Below are positions 1-12,700 of a stretch of DNA of 64,000 bases, one piece after another. The notes under the pieces are model-generated. The model ran no database searches. It saw nothing but the letters and a program-made list of their open reading frames with translations, and was not told where the DNA came from. A program made the translations under genes and the position numbers. The stretch lies in contig NC_073302.1 of assembly GCF_027595985.1 (NCBI RefSeq), forward strand, positions 216,716,354-216,780,353. The letters run 5' to 3'. Each line of letters starts with the position of its first letter. The stretch's first letter is position 1. Origin of the DNA: Sorex araneus (taxonomy: Eukaryota; Chordata; Mammalia; Eulipotyphla; Soricidae).

Positions 1-1925
1 ATTAGTTTCTGAAAGAGGACAGGAACAATTGCTTCTAAGGTTTGAGATCAGAGATTCAAGTCAAATATTTAGTACCTGCATCTGCTATAATTATTTTGGG
101 TTATAGAAAAAGCAAGTGAACATTCAGAAGAAGCTTCCCTAAGCAATCAGTTTTCAGGTGAATTATCTTTGTGCTCATTTAAGTAGTTTATTTCCTTAAG
201 AAGGCTTTAACACTCAAATTGCATTGTTAAAAGGCAAGCTGATTTTTCTTTCAAAAATTTCATTTGAGAAAGTTCTGAAAGTCAGCAATGAAATTATTTA
301 CTGGAATACATTTTTATATTCTGGGGAAATAATTTCTAGAATAAATAACAAAGTCATGTTGATGAAGACAGCCATCATTCTTAGTCCTGATGGTTTAGTT
401 TGGGGCTGTATTTCATTCTTTAAAAGATTTATAAAAGTTACATCAAAAGCAGCTCCTAAAGAGCATAATACTTGCTTGCAATGATCCAATAACACCTACA
501 GTCCTCAGATAATTGCCAGCTGTGATTAACATGTCCAGCTCTGGGCAAAAATTATAAAATAATTATCTACTACTTCATCCTATAACTTTGTGATTTATTA
601 TTTCTCTTCAGTTTCTTGTATTTTTATGTATGCTTTTGTGATGTTGTTCTCTTCATCTACCAAATTCTTATATTATCCTTACTCAAGGTCCTTCTATGAG
701 AAGTTGAATAGAAATCATCAAACCTTCAATGAAGATAGAAATCCTTTCTATCAATAAGTATAATGTAGCTACCATGTTGCTTTAAAAAACATGTTTGCAA
801 AATATCCATATGCACAATTACTTGCCACAACTTGCCCTTTAAAATAGGATGTATCATATGCACAGTAAATTTATTGAGAGGATGATTTAGTAATATAGAG
901 TGCAAATAGTGTACATTCTTAAAATGATTAATTATTGAATTGCATTCTAAGTCCCTTTCAAATTTCCTCTTAAAGTGTCATGTGACCCCTTCAGTTTAAG
1001 TTGATGTAAATAAAATATAGAATTGGTGTTTTCAGATTAGATTAAATATTGTAGCTAATCAATCAACTTTCAGTCATTATTTAGTGTAACGTAGTGAGAA
1101 GGCGCTGAATCGAAAGGAAACCTTGCTTTGGTTTTGATTCAGTACTAAGTCACCGAGGAACTCCATATATTACCTAATTACCCTAAATTCCAGTTTAGTT
1201 ATTCATTAATTGAAAAATTCTGCTCACTGACCTCAAAAAATGATATCTACTCCATCTTCAATGATGACGGTTTTAAATGGGCTATGCATCTTATATAAGT
1301 TTCTTAAATGAGAAATGTCTATTTTATAACATTTATTTGTAGGTCCTTTATGTTATGCCTGAAAAGGATTTTTGCTATGTTCCTGATGATCATAGTTATT
1401 TCTGGATACTAAAACACACGTATCATGGCATTTCATAAGCTTTGTAGGACATTCTGGTGACAAAAAGAAGCCATATCATGGGAAGTACACTGAAGAGCTT
1501 ATTAAAATAATGAGAATTATTTGAGAACCAAGAAGGCACTATTGACTAAATATTTTAAAAGATTGGCTACTTTGGGTTTATCTCAGTGAAGAAAGCATCT
1601 TACAGAAAATGCTGAAAGTTGGAGTTCAGCGGTCAATTTTTGATTAACACCAAATACTCTATTTCAGATCTAATTCAGTGGAGTAACATTACATTGATTG
1701 AAAATGCATTTTTTAACTTATAAGTTTATTTTAGACACTCTGCTTTACACAACTGCCAATGGTAAGGTTTCAGCACAAATAAAACATTCCAGCACCACAC
1801 ACTTTACCAGTGCCTGCTTCTCTCCATCATTTTCATAGAGTTTTTCCCATTCTCCCAAGGAGACTTCCTACTAAGGATAGGTTCTCAATTTCTGTTACCT
1901 TTAGACTCTGTTATTCCCAGACTAT
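1..1925. other. Unique AT-rich intergenic or intronic DNA
   Basis: I see no tRNA, snRNA, LINE, SINE or LTR signature here on either strand. Short open frames at 224-484 and 298-495 overlap on opposite strands and have no recognisable motif. The stretch is AT-rich and CpG-poor. A pyrimidine-rich run begins at about 1,926. Confidence 0.5.
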
Positions 1926-2083
1926 GTCTTCTTTCCCTCCCTCCCTCCCTCCCTCTCCCCTCCCTCCCTCCTTCCCTCCCTCCCTCTCTCCCTTCTTCCT
2001 TCTTTCATTTCCTTCCTTCCTTCCTTCCTTCCTTCCTTCCTTCCTTCCTTCCTTCCTTCCTTCCTTCCTTCCTTCCTTCCTTC

Positions 2084-2122
<39 letters not shown>

Positions 2123-2165
2123 TTTCTTCATTTTCCCTCTTTCCTTCATCCTTTCTTTCTTTCTG
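1926..2165. repeat. Polypyrimidine microsatellite, CCCT then CCTT then CTTT
   Basis: A run of about 240 bp shifts from CCCT units to CCTT units (about 2,010-2,085) and then CTTT units (about 2,085-2,122). It yields long open frames of Pro/Ser/Leu/Phe on the plus strand and Lys/Glu/Arg/Gly on the minus strand, which are artefacts. Long pure polypurine-polypyrimidine tracts can form triplex (H-DNA); that is general knowledge and not shown here. Confidence 0.97.
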
Positions 2166-2274
2166 AAGGACAGTTTTGGATAACTTAATTTTAAAATTAT
2201 TTTTATTATTTTTTCATTTTTACACTTTTTATTAAAGTACAATGATTTGGATAAAACTAAATGACAGTTATCTG

Positions 2275-2620
2275 AGTCGGAGGAAATATTTAGACTCAAT
2301 ATGCAGATAAAGGGTTGATATCCAGGATCTATAAAGTACTCACAAAAATTGTAAAAGCCCATTCAAAATATGATATTGTGAATATGTGATATATATACAC
2401 AATAGAATATTACACAGCTTCTAGAAATGATGAAATCATACAATCTGCTACAAGGAGGATGGAACCAGAAGACATAATGTTAAGTGAAGTAACCCAGAAG
2501 AAGGAGGATAAACCCAGGTTGATACCACTTATCGGTGGCATTTAGAATATCTGGATGAGGGAATGCAATAGTGGGGAAACCTAAAATCAACCATAGACCC
2601 AGAGTATAGAAGAAGTGTGG
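2275..2620 (+). mobile_element. L1 LINE 3' fragment (end of ORF2 and 3' UTR)
   Basis: The text contains the L1 ORF2-end signature 'gggttgatatccaggatcta' (about 2,311) and 'gaatattacacagcttct' (about 2,405). A stretch follows that resembles the 3' UTR of the other L1 here ('aatgttaagtgaagtaaccc', about 2,476). Sequence seems to be missing between about 2,370 and 2,390 relative to a normal L1. No open frame survives. It is an old, 5'-truncated copy. Confidence 0.75.
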
Positions 2621-3224
2621 GGAGTATGTTGAGTACAAAGCAAATAAACATGAAAGCAAATTATTTGTAATATTAATAGGAAAATGTAAAATAATACTAT
2701 ATAGAAATTATACATCAAGAACACTTGTCTGGGATATAGGTCCTGAGGATTTAAGTTACGTGTACTTTTGCCTGGGAATAGTATATTCACCATTTAGTTA
2801 TCAGCATCATAAATCACAAAATTACTTATAGAAAGACAAAATGTTCAAACCAAACCTCAAGACAAATAATTCTGTGAGCAATGGTAGAATATCCTAAAAA
2901 AATGTTTTCAGATCATTTATGTCTAACTTAACATCTTAGACACTTGAGCTGTGGCCAAATATTTTTTTCTTATGTTTTCATGTTATTTAAATTTGTTCTA
3001 CCTTAAATTGGCACGCAGCATTGTTTGAGGTGATTAGTGCTGGGGCTACTGACTAATTTTCCCTCGTTTAAATTATCTTGAAAGTAAAAATATTTATTGT
3101 ACTTAGAAAAACTTTATATAGATCATTGGAAATTTTATAAATCAGGATGCAAAATTTGTTAAAGTTTATATAAGAACATAAACATTTGAATTTGCTACAA
3201 GGACATATTATAAATATGTTTTAG
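2621..3224. other. No recognised feature
   Basis: AT-rich sequence. The first part may still be diverged L1 3' UTR. Nothing else is recognisable. Confidence 0.4.
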
Positions 3225-3510
3225 TCTTTTCTTTCCTTTTGTTTTTTTGAAGTAAATCAGATTTTATTTGCAGGTTTTGAAGGAAAGGAGGGAGAGAAAG
3301 TGGGAGAAAGTGAAGAGTAACTTGTTCAAGAGAGAATGGGGGGTTTTTGCAAGGGCAGAGAGAGCTCCTACACATACCCTGGGTCAGACATGAAAGCACA
3401 AAAGTACACATCTCAGGAGGGGAGATGCAGGTGATACATGTGCTTGGGCACCACATGTGTTCAGCTCTGTGGGCACAAGCAGTACATGGGCTCAGGCAGC
3501 ATATGCAAGT
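3225..3510 (-). mobile_element. Possible retroposed sequence of unknown origin
   Basis: The left end is T-rich and is followed by 'cagattttatttgcagg', which on the minus strand contains AATAAA just before the A-rich end. That is the arrangement expected of a minus-strand retroposed transcript. The body is richer in G than its surroundings. I do not recognise the source and did not find a convincing target duplication. Confidence 0.25.
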
Positions 3511-3907
3511 GATTATTTGATTTTCATATACATACCTATGTAAACTACTTTTCCTTTTCCTGAAAGAGAAGAGGTATGACTAATTTGTACAAATTTTTAA
3601 AAGGTGTTTTTTCCCTATTATTTTTAGTTTACTTCTAGCTCAGTATTATACAGATATATTCTTTAAAAAATCACATTTTAGTATAACAGTTTCATATAAA
3701 CATCAATTTGTTCAACACAATATCTAGTAAAAAAATATGTAAAGAACAAACCTGAATTTTTGCATTGTTTCAATGAGCCAAAAATGTTCACCCTTGAATT
3801 TTATGCCTAACAAGGATGATGAAACATCATTTTCCTGCTGTTATTAAAACTGTAAACATCATGCACAATATAATATATATGCGTGTATATATATAATATA
3901 TACATAT

Positions 3908-4062
3908 ATTTGCTTTGGGGTCACACCTGGAAGTACAGAGGGGTTATTCCAAACTCAGTGCTTAGGAGTCACTCCTAGTGGTATTAACAGGACTTTATGG
4001 TACTGAGAATTGAACCTGAGTCTCATGTATACAAACCTATTTAACTATCTCTAAACACTAAA
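3908..4062 (-). mobile_element. tRNA-derived SINE, A-tailed form (SOR-like), old copy
   Basis: It reads 'ggggtcacacctggaagtac' at the left (3' end region on the minus strand), then 'aggagtcactcctagtggt' and 'gaattgaacctgagtc' (decayed B box). The order and spacing match the better copies, such as the one at 60,726. Heavy substitution marks it as old. Confidence 0.8.
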
Positions 4063-4649
4063 AATTGAATTTCTTAAGAGATAAATGTACCTTTTAAAAA
4101 AATTGTCATTTCAAACTGTGTATGTTAAGGTATGATTTTCTAAAGTTTTCATGTGTCAGAAATTTTACTGATTCATTAACTAGCAAGGGAACCAGTAAGA
4201 TATTAAACTAGTTCAAAAGAGATTTTAGAAATGGAGATTTATGTAGTCTGTCAGTCACAATAATGAAAAGTAGTTTGCAACTAAACATATAATTAGTAAA
4301 ATTAAATTTTGTTATAATGTAAAGTTACTTTTCATTCTACATAGAAACCTTTTCTACATAGCTATTGAAAAAATATACCATTTTTAGTCATCAGAAACAA
4401 TTACATTAATACATATTTGTTTAAGATTTCTCTAAGTTAAATTTTACTCTTGCAAAATTGCAAAGTCTGGGGTTTGATAGTAAGAAGGTAGTGCTTAAAA
4501 GGTAACAATAATGTATTCTCAGTCATGATACATTGTCCCCACCTAGTACTTAGTACTACATTGGGGGAACATTTTATAGTCTGTTTTTTCTATGGTCGTT
4601 TATCAGATTCTCTTCTTCCTCCTCCTCTTTCCACTCCTCCTCCTCCATC

Positions 4650-4815
4650 TTTTGTTTTTGGGAAATATCTGGCTGCTTTCAGGGCTTACTCTTGGCTCTG
4701 TGATCAGAGGTTATTCCTGAGTGACTTGGGGCCCATATAGGGTACTAGGGATAGAATCTGGGTTAGATGTAAGAAATTCAGGCACCCAACCCAATGTGCT
4801 ATCTTGCTGGGTTTC
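4650..4815 (-). mobile_element. tRNA-derived SINE, A-tailed form, old copy
   Basis: The T-rich left end is followed by 'cttactcttggctctgtgat', 'ttattcctgagtgacttggg' and a decayed B box ('atagaatctgggttaga'). It is the same layout as the other minus-strand copies. Confidence 0.8.
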
Positions 4816-5569
4816 TGGGATAATTTTTCTTAAAGTGTACTTATGTGAGAATATACTTGCAGCAGTTAAAAGAAGGTAGATTGAGGATTATTGTTTATCA
4901 AAGAGAAAAGTTTATTCTTTCAGTTTTAACATGTAAAACTACAAGTTTGAGGCTAAAGAAGATGAAAATATTTAACTTTTTGATTCTAGGTTTTTGACTT
5001 GTCTAGTAACTGAATTGGTATAACATATATTAGTAGGAGAAACAATTCATTACATAAGTATAGAAATCCCCTAAATATGAGGCTCAAATAAGTGAGAAAA
5101 TTAATGAAGCTTCCCATATTTTAGAACAGTAAGAAACAGTGCTTAAAATATTTAAGAAGACAGAAAAAGTTTAGACTTGGAACCAATATTATTAAATAAA
5201 TGGTACAGCCCTCTGAGCGCTAAAATTCCCCGAGAAAAGGATTCTGTTTACCTTCTAAATATAGAAACATTACCTTTCATATAGTATATTAACTTTCTCA
5301 TTTCAGGGGACAAGAAATCAGAGAGTTCTTGTATAAATCATTTCTTAAGCATATTTTAATTCAAAATAATCCATATATCCATATGTACACTTTGGATTTA
5401 TATATTCTGCTCTTCTTTCACAAGCAAAAATTTTTTAAAAATAGGAAATATTTGAAAGCAAGGCGATTTCAACAGAGAAATTTATTTTTTCTATCCCCTT
5501 AATTTCATGAGACATCACTGGATAAAGTGAGTATTGTATTTCACCAAAAAAAATCAGTGAAACAGTAAA
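4816..5569. other. No recognised feature
   Basis: AT-rich sequence with no repeat signature I recognise. Confidence 0.4.
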
Positions 5570-5830
5570 ATATCACCATTGACAATTGTTCAGGTGGATT
5601 GATGGGATGATGGAGACAGAACTGAGGAGATAAGTAGTCCTGTGTAGGTAATAGGAGATCACATTTTTTTCTGGTGGCAGAATATCAAGAACTCAGGGGT
5701 TTATATCCAATTCTGCTTCTGGTGACCAAGTAGATCTTGGATTGTTGAACCTTAGACTCTTTAAGAAAAGTTGAACATGAGCACAAAAATGTATAAATCT
5801 GTAACTGTACCCTCATGGTGATTCACTAAT
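5570..5830 (+). mobile_element. L1 3' UTR fragment
   Basis: It ends 'accctcatggtgattcac' followed by an A-rich tail. The motif 'atggtgattca' immediately before the tail is shared with the 3' ends of the reverse L1 at 9,783 and the mini-L1 elements at 20,260, 43,680 and 53,850 (as reverse complement 'tgaatcaccat'). It is 5'-truncated with no coding capacity. Confidence 0.7.
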
Positions 5831-5911
5831 TAAAAATAAAAAAATAAAAAATAAAAAAATAAAAATAATAATAAAATTTTAAAAAATAAAATAAAATAAA
5901 AAAGAAAAGTT
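5831..5911. repeat. A-rich tail and TAAAA-type microsatellite
   Basis: Runs of TAAAA, TAAAAAA and AATAAT follow directly on the L1 3' end and are best read as its expanded poly(A) tail. Confidence 0.85.
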
Positions 5912-6075
5912 GAACAGAGATCACCACAATAGTACTGTTGGTAGGGTGCTTTCTTTTCATGAGGTTTACCTGACTTTGATTTCTCACACCCCACATGGTC
6001 CCAGATCCCCTCCAGGAGTGATCCATGGGTTCAGAAACATGAGTAACCCCTGAGCCAAAAAATGAAAAAAGGTTG
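5912..6075 (+). mobile_element. tRNA-derived SINE, A-tailed form, old copy
   Basis: It contains 'tactgttggtagggtgcttt' (A-box region), 'ccccacatggtcccagatcc', 'ccaggagtgatccatggg' and 'agtaacccctgagcc', followed by an A-rich end. It lies directly after the L1 tail, probably an insertion into A-rich DNA. Confidence 0.8.
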
Positions 6076-6839
6076 CACTGACAAAAAATAATAATTTCCT
6101 TTCACTATATTCTAATATGGGGAAATCTAGGATTATCATTCATTACTATGATTTTTTGTGGTTCATAGTAATGTGAAGAATCCCTCGAATGTTACTGCAG
6201 TGAATCACTGAGGTACAAGGCCTGCGGAAGAGTAAGCATAATACTCTTTTTCAAATTTCAGCAGCCTACACATCGAGTGAGAACCCAATGTTGCTTTCTT
6301 TATTTAGGAGGGATGTTAACATCTAGGTTAGGCTGAAAAGGGGTAAGCATAGAGTACAGGAGATGATTTGGACGGGGAGCAGTCAAGGCCATCCACACAA
6401 CAGGAGTTCACACTTCAGAGGGGGAGATAAGGCGGTTAAATTGCAGGGAAGTGCACAGAGGGAAGGAAAATCAATGGATAAGGATGGAAGGCATGTGTGT
6501 ACTTAGAGATTTTTTTCATTTTTCTCTCACAAGTCCAGTCTTTGAGGTAATATCTCTCTTCCATACACTTATTGAAAAGAAGAAGCAGAGACATTATAAA
6601 AATCTAAAATTTTCCAAGTGTCTAAATATTAGCTTTAAAAGACTTTCAATATGTTTCAGACTAATTTTATTAGATTAATTTTATTTTAGTTTAGTTTAGT
6701 TTTGTTGAGAAGGAACATATGAATAAAATTCAGCATTGGAAATATTTCTATATAGAAAAATATATTTGAATAAATCTGCAATCCTGCTACTAATAGGTTC
6801 TCTTATCTCCAGAGCCTTTAGCTTTAGTTTTTACTTGAA
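6076..6839. other. No recognised feature
   Basis: Mixed AT-rich DNA with a few G-rich stretches (about 6,330-6,480). Open frame 6,451-6,678 has no recognisable motif. Confidence 0.4.
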
Positions 6840-6950
6840 ATGGAAGGAAGGAAGGAAGGAAGGAAGGAAGGAAGGAAGGAAGGAAGGAAGGAAGGAAGGA
6901 AGGAAGGAAGGAAGGAAGGAAGGAAGGAAGGAAGGAAGGAAGGAAGGAAA
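6840..6950. repeat. GGAA microsatellite
   Basis: About 27 nearly perfect GGAA units run from 6,841 to 6,949, followed by impure A/G-rich DNA to about 7,035. The open frame through it (Lys-Glu-Gly-Arg repeats) is an artefact. Tandem GGAA is the core ETS-factor binding word, so the tract could bind ETS proteins; this is general knowledge, not evidence of function. Confidence 0.97.
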
Positions 6951-7867
6951 AAAAGGGAAAAGAAAGGGAGAAAAGGGGAGAAAAAATGGGAGGAAAGAAG
7001 AAAGGGATAGGGGAGAGATGGAAAGGAAAAAAGAAGGCTGCCTTAGAGCCCTTATTTGTTTAGACTGGATGGATAGAGAATGATTATCCTACTTATTTTC
7101 AAATCTCTACAAATATATCCTGCCCAATGAAAGCAAACAATATTCATGTCTTGTTTACATTAGAGTGTACTGTAAATTTTAATTATACTAGAGTCTCCTT
7201 TAATGTTTGAGGGGAAAGAAAAGAACTTTTCTTTGAAATTTCTGAATTGGTCATATCTATAGAAGCATCAGTGCAAGTTTTGTATGAGAGAGTTGCTGAA
7301 GGAACTGGAAATGGCCCACAGTCTGCCCACACATTGTATAGCTTCAGCTAAAGTACTGAGCTCAAAATTAAGAAAGTCAATTTATGACTTCATCAGTTGC
7401 CATTCAGTTAGATGAATGTTTGCCAAAGAAAATCTAGCCTGGATCATTAGGAGATGCTTAGAGAGAGCTGTTTGCTGAGGTGGGGCGCCAGCACAGGTAA
7501 ATGATGCCCAGGACATTTACTCTAACCACTCTGCCTGATCAGATAGAACAAGTATAGCCATGGATTCAGCATGAGAAAAGAACGACTGATATAACCAGAA
7601 AAGGAAGGAAGGAATTTTCCTTCCCTTCTTGTTTTTGGGAAGGGAGATAGGGTGGAGTTGTAGTGGGGAGGGGTGATGGTGGTGTGAGGTGGTGTTTAAT
7701 AAACTAAGAAAAAATTCTTTATTTACTATCATTAGCATTTTATTTTTTGCTTGAGTTTTAAATTTGTTTTATTCCTCTGCTTTCTCTTTTTCCCCCTCTT
7801 TACTTTTTTAAAGCTGTGTCTTACATAACATGGTTATAATACAGTTAAATTTTCTGGTGTTTGTGTT
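6951..7867. other. No recognised feature
   Basis: Unique-looking DNA. A GT/GG-rich stretch at 7,630-7,700 encodes a His-rich frame on the minus strand with no other support. Confidence 0.4.
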
Positions 7868-8100
7868 CAAAGTTACTGCACACACACGCACACACACACA
7901 CATTTCTCCCCACAGCAAAATTTCCAAAACTCTTCAGCACATTCACTATGTCACCTCTTCTACATCATTCCCACATACCCCAGTTCCCCCATAGACACAT
8001 ATAATTTGGTAATCTGAAGTTTTGTAATCCTGCCCTCACACATACACACACACACACACATACTATTTGGTAATCGGGAGTTTTGTATTCCAAGGGAAAG
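7868..8100. repeat. CA microsatellites flanking a small duplicated word
   Basis: CA runs lie at about 7,878-7,902 and 8,037-8,061. The phrase 'atttggtaatc' followed by 'agttttgta' occurs at about 8,004 and again at about 8,065, both beside CA repeats. This suggests a local duplication of roughly 60 bp. Confidence 0.75.
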
Positions 8101-8119
8101 ATTTAGCACTGTTCAATAT

Positions 8120-8233
8120 GGACATTTTGAACAATGGACATTTGAAAAATGTTCAGTTATCACGGAAATGCTATTCAAAACATCTCATGTCAATAAAAAT
8201 GGTATATACCAAAAAGATGGAAGCAACCAGCAC
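8120..8233 (+). mobile_element. L1 3' fragment, left part (split by LTR)
   Basis: It reads 'acatttgaaaaatgttcag' and 'gatggaagcaaccagcac', both typical of the L1 region near the end of ORF2. The text continues after the LTR at 9,292 as 'cagcactggtgggcatgtg', restoring a normal L1 phrase. This L1 is therefore older than the LTR. Confidence 0.8.
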
Positions 8234-9291
8234 TGTAAAAAAATCAAAGGCGCGTGCACAAGGGAGGGGGTGAAGTGATGTGTGTTATGTTGTTCGAGGG
8301 CTCTCAGGGTGGCACTCTCTCTCTCACCACTCGCGTTCGGTGCTCTCGAGCTGCTGTGTCTGGACCGGATCGAGATGGCTCCTCCTTTATGCTCTGCTTC
8401 TGTGTGTGATGTGGTGCTTTATTCTGTCTGTCTCTCTATCTCTGACTCTGTGTCTGTAGTCTCTCCTTTGGTCTCTTTTTACCTCTCTCTGTCTCTCCTT
8501 CTGTGTCTTCTCTCCCGATTCTGTATCTTCTTTTTATCTTGTGTGTCTTCTCCCTCTGCTTCTCTTACAGTCTTAGTTTATATAGCAATCACATAGGGTG
8601 GTGGTGCAAAGGTGGGTTGAACATTAACAAACCAACAAAGAGGGGTAAGACCACTCCTCCAGAGATTAACAAAATCTCATCTAAGGAGATTACTCCAGAT
8701 TACTAGAAGATCCGCTTAAAGTCAGGATCCCATCCAGAGTGTTGTTACTCTCTTCTTTCCTCAGTTAGTAATTCACATAAATAGTTATAGTACATTTACT
8801 TCTAATATTTCTAGCAATGTCATTCTGTATGAGCACAGTAAGAGATATATCAGACTTCAAGTTTGGTTCTTCCTGAGGACATCTCACTATAGATTCCAGA
8901 CCACAGTCCTCAGGTCAGGTTAGTCTTCCTAACACCAGCAGAGTCCTAGTCTCGTCGTTATTTTTGGATCATGACAGCATTTGTCTATGACCATGCTCTC
9001 AACTTATAGTTGAGTATTGTGGCGCTTTGGCCTGGCCTCTTTCGATGCCAGGGTAGCTCACAGCTTGCCCTGGATCCATTCTGTCCCTCGTCGGGCCCCT
9101 GCTTTTGGGGTGCTAGGAACTAAGGGGAACTGAGTTGAGAAAGCAGATGCCTAGGAGTAAATATTATTGGAGCCAAGTTACAAAGCATAATATTAACTGT
9201 CTTCCTGTGTCCATACAGAAAGGACATTGCTTTAAGGTAAACTAAGTTCCCTGCGGAAAGATTGAAAGGACAAACCTAATGTTATCCTACA
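8234..9291 (+). mobile_element. Solo LTR of an endogenous retrovirus, copy 1
   Basis: A 1,058-bp unit begins TGTAAAA and ends CCTACA, the TG...CA form of retroviral LTRs. It is flanked by CAGCAC at 8,228-8,233 and 9,292-9,297, a target duplication of 4-6 bp. A second diverged copy lies at 57,334-58,795. No gag, pol or env coding lies beside either copy, so both are solo LTRs left by recombination. Internally there is a CT-rich block (8,380-8,560) and a TATA-like 'gtttatatagc' (about 8,577). It sits inside an L1 fragment. Orientation is inferred from the TATA-like box and is uncertain. The retroviral class is not certain; 4 bp would fit class I and 6 bp class II. Confidence 0.82.
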
Positions 9292-9297
9292 CAGCAC

Positions 9298-9780
9298 TGG
9301 TGGGCATGTGATGAAAAAGGAGTCCTCAATTCTGCTGGTGGGAATGCTGTCTGGTCGAAAATGATATGACAATTCCTGAAAAAAGTAAAAGGTAGAGCTC
9401 GCATATGTCTCAGGAACTCTCCTATTATCACCTACCTTCAAAATACAAAAACATTAATTTGAAAAATTATCCATACCTGTTTTCATTGCAATAATTGGCA
9501 CAACACCATAATATGGAAAACCCAAAATATTTATTAGCAAATGAATGGATAAAGATAAACAATGGGATACTGAACAGCTACTTCAAACTGGATAAAAATG
9601 GATGGCATTATGTTAGGCAAATTAAGTCAGAAGGCAAACAAATAGCAGACAGTTTCACTATTTGGTGGTATAGGGAGAGATAAAGCAAGGAAATAGATGG
9701 TATCAAAGAGTGACAAGCAGTTGATTTTGGACTACAAAGCTGAACAAAAATTTTAAATCAGAAAATGACTAAACTATACA
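9298..9780 (+). mobile_element. L1 3' fragment, right part (split by LTR)
   Basis: It continues the L1 interrupted at 8,233: 'ctggtgggaatgctgt', 'ataatatggaaaacccaa', 'aaatgaatggataaagata' and 'aaattaagtcagaaggcaa' appear in the usual L1 3' order. It stops where the reverse L1 begins at about 9,783. No coding remains. Confidence 0.8.
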
Positions 9781-9782
9781 AT

Positions 9783-12700
9783 TATTTTTTTAATTTTTAA
9801 TTTTTTTAATGAATCACCATGAGATACAGTTACAGACTTACAAGCTTTCGCAATTACATTTCAGTTACACAATGATCATGTATCCATCCCACCATCAGTG
9901 TCCATTCTCCACCACCAATGTTCCCAGTATCCCTCCAGAGACCCCCAACCCATCCATCCCCCACTTCTTTTGCAGGCATATTCCTTTTTATTCTCTCTCT
10001 TTTTTGGTATGTTATGGTTTGCAATATAGGTAGTAAGTGGCCATCATCTTTGGTCTGTAATCTACTTTCTGCACGCATCTCCCACCCCGAGTAAGCCCTG
10101 CAAACATCACTTAGTGGTCCCTTCTCTATCCCAGCTGCCTTTTCCTGCAGCATGTGAGGCCAGCTTTCAAGATGTGGAGCGATCCTCCTGGCCCTTTACT
10201 CTATTATCCTTGAGAGTTAGTCTCCTATTCTGTTACTTTATATTCCACATATGAATGCAATCATTCTATGTATGTCCCTCTCTCTCTGACTCATTTCACT
10301 TAGCATAATACTCTCCATGTTTATCCACTTATAAGCATATTTCATGATTTCCACTTTTCTAACAGCTGTATAGTATTCCATTGTGTATATATACCAAAGT
10401 TTCTTTAACCAGTCATCTGTTCTCAGGTGCTCTGTTTTTTTCCAGATTATGGCTATTATAAATAGTGCTTCAATAAACATACAAGTGCAGGTGTCATTTC
10501 TACTGTATTTTTTTTTGTATCTCTGGGATATTTTCCCAGAAGTGGTATTGCTGGGTCAAATGGGAGCTCAATTTCTAGTTTTTTGAGAAAATTCCATATT
10601 GTTTTCCAAAAGGGCTAAACCAGTCAGCATTCCCACCAGCAGTGTAGGAGAGTCCATTTATCCCCACATCCATGCCAACACAAGTTGCTTTTGTTCTTTT
10701 GGATGTGTGTCAATCTCTGTGGTGTGAGATGATATCTCATTGTTGTTTTGGTGTGAATCTCCTGATGATTAGATATTAAGAGCATTTTTTCATGTGCCTT
10801 TTGGCCATTCAGATTTCTTTTTTGAGAAATTTTCTGTTCATTTCATGGCCCAATTTTCTGATGGGATTGGATGTTTTCTTCTTGTAGAGTTCAACCAGTG
10901 CCTTGTATATTCTTTATACTAACCCCTTATCATAAGAGTATTGGGTTAGTATTATTTCCCATTGTGTAGATTATCTTTGTATTCTGACCACTGTTTCTTT
11001 TGAGGTGCAGAAGCTTCTTAGTTTAAGATAGTCGCATTTGTTTATCTCTGTTCCTACTTGTTTGGTAAGTGGTGTTTCATCTTTGAAGATACTTTTAGCT
11101 TCAATGATGTGAAGGGATTTTACAAACTTTTCTGAAATGTACTTATGGATTCTGATCTGATGTTGAAGTCTTTAATCCATTTTGATTTAACTTTTGTGCA
11201 TGGGGTTAAGTACAGGTCTGAGCCCATTATTTTGCATGTATTTGTCCAGTTTGAACAGCACTGTTTGCTAAAGAGACTTTCCTTGCTCCACTTAATATTT
11301 CTTGCTCCCTTATGAAATATTAGATGATCATATTTTGAGGTTGTGTATATGGATATTGAACCCTATTCCATTGGTCTGTGGATTGTCTTTGTTCCAGTAC
11401 CATGCTGTTTTAATTATTATTACTTTGTAGTACAGTTTGAGGTTGGAGAAGGTGATGCCTCCCATCTTTTTCCCCCCAAGACTTGCTTTAGCTATTTGTG
11501 GGCGCTTGTTGTTCCATATGAATTTCAGGAGTGTTTGATCAATTTCTTTGAAGAATGTCATGGGTTCCCTTATAGGGATATCATTAAATCTGTATAATGC
11601 TTTGGGGAGTATGGCTATTTTGACAATGTTAATTCTCCCAATCCATGAGCAGGGGATGTGCTTCCATTTCTTCGTGTCCTCTTTTATTTCTTGAAGTAAA
11701 TTTTTGTAGTTTTCTTTGTAGAGGTCCTTTACCTCCTTAGTTAAGCTGATTTTTAGGTACTTGATTTTCTGAAGCATGATCATGAATGGGATTGCTTTTT
11801 TTCATATTACTGTCTTCGATCTCATTGTTTGTGTATAGATAAGCCATAAACTTGTAGGTATTGGTTTTATAACCTGCAACTTTACTGTACAAGTCTACTG
11901 TTTCTAGGAGCTTCTTTGTAGAGGCTTTAGGGTTCTCTAAGTATAGTATCATATCATCTGCGAATAGTGAGAGCTTGATTTCTTTCTTTCCTATCTGGAT
12001 TCCCAATATATATTTCTTGACTAATTGCTTTGGCAAGTACTTCCAGTACTATATTTGATAGAAATGGTGAGAGTGGGCATCTTTGTCTTCTCCCTGATCT
12101 TAGTGGGAAGGCTTTTAGATTTTCTTCACTGAGGATAATGCTTGCCATGGGCTTGTGATAGATGACTGACTATATTGAGGAAAGTTCCTTCAATTCCCAT
12201 TTTGGTGAGAGTTTTCATTGTAATTGAGTGCTGGATCTTGTTAAATGCTTTCTCTGTGTCTATTGATGCTATCATATGGTTTTTATATTTTCTTTTATTG
12301 ATATGATGGATTATGTTGAATGGCTTCCAAATGTTAAACCATCATTGCATCCCTTAGATGAATCCCACTTGGTCATGGTGTATGAACTTTTCGATGAATT
12401 ATTGGATCCTATTTGCTAATATTTGTTGAGGATCTTCACATTTGTGTCCATCAGGGATAACAGCCTGTAATTTTCTTTTTTGTGGTGTCTCTTTTTGTGT
12501 ATAGTATTAGGGTGATATGTGCCTCATAGAAACTGTTTTTGAGTGTTTCTGTTTCTTCAATTTCCTGCAAAAGTTTGAAAACAATGGCAATAGATCCTCT
12601 TTAAACATTTGGAAGAACTTTCTGGTGAATTCATTTGGACCTGGGGTTTTGTTTTTGCGAAGACTTTTGATTACTGTTTCAATTGCCTTGGTAGTAATAG

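Noticed and set aside
1810-2362. Long open frames rich in Pro/Ser/Phe (plus) and Lys/Glu/Arg/Gly (minus)
   Set aside because: They are translations of the CCTT microsatellite and its reverse complement.
6736-7083. 115-codon frame with Lys-Glu-Gly-Arg repeats
   Set aside because: Translation of the GGAA microsatellite.
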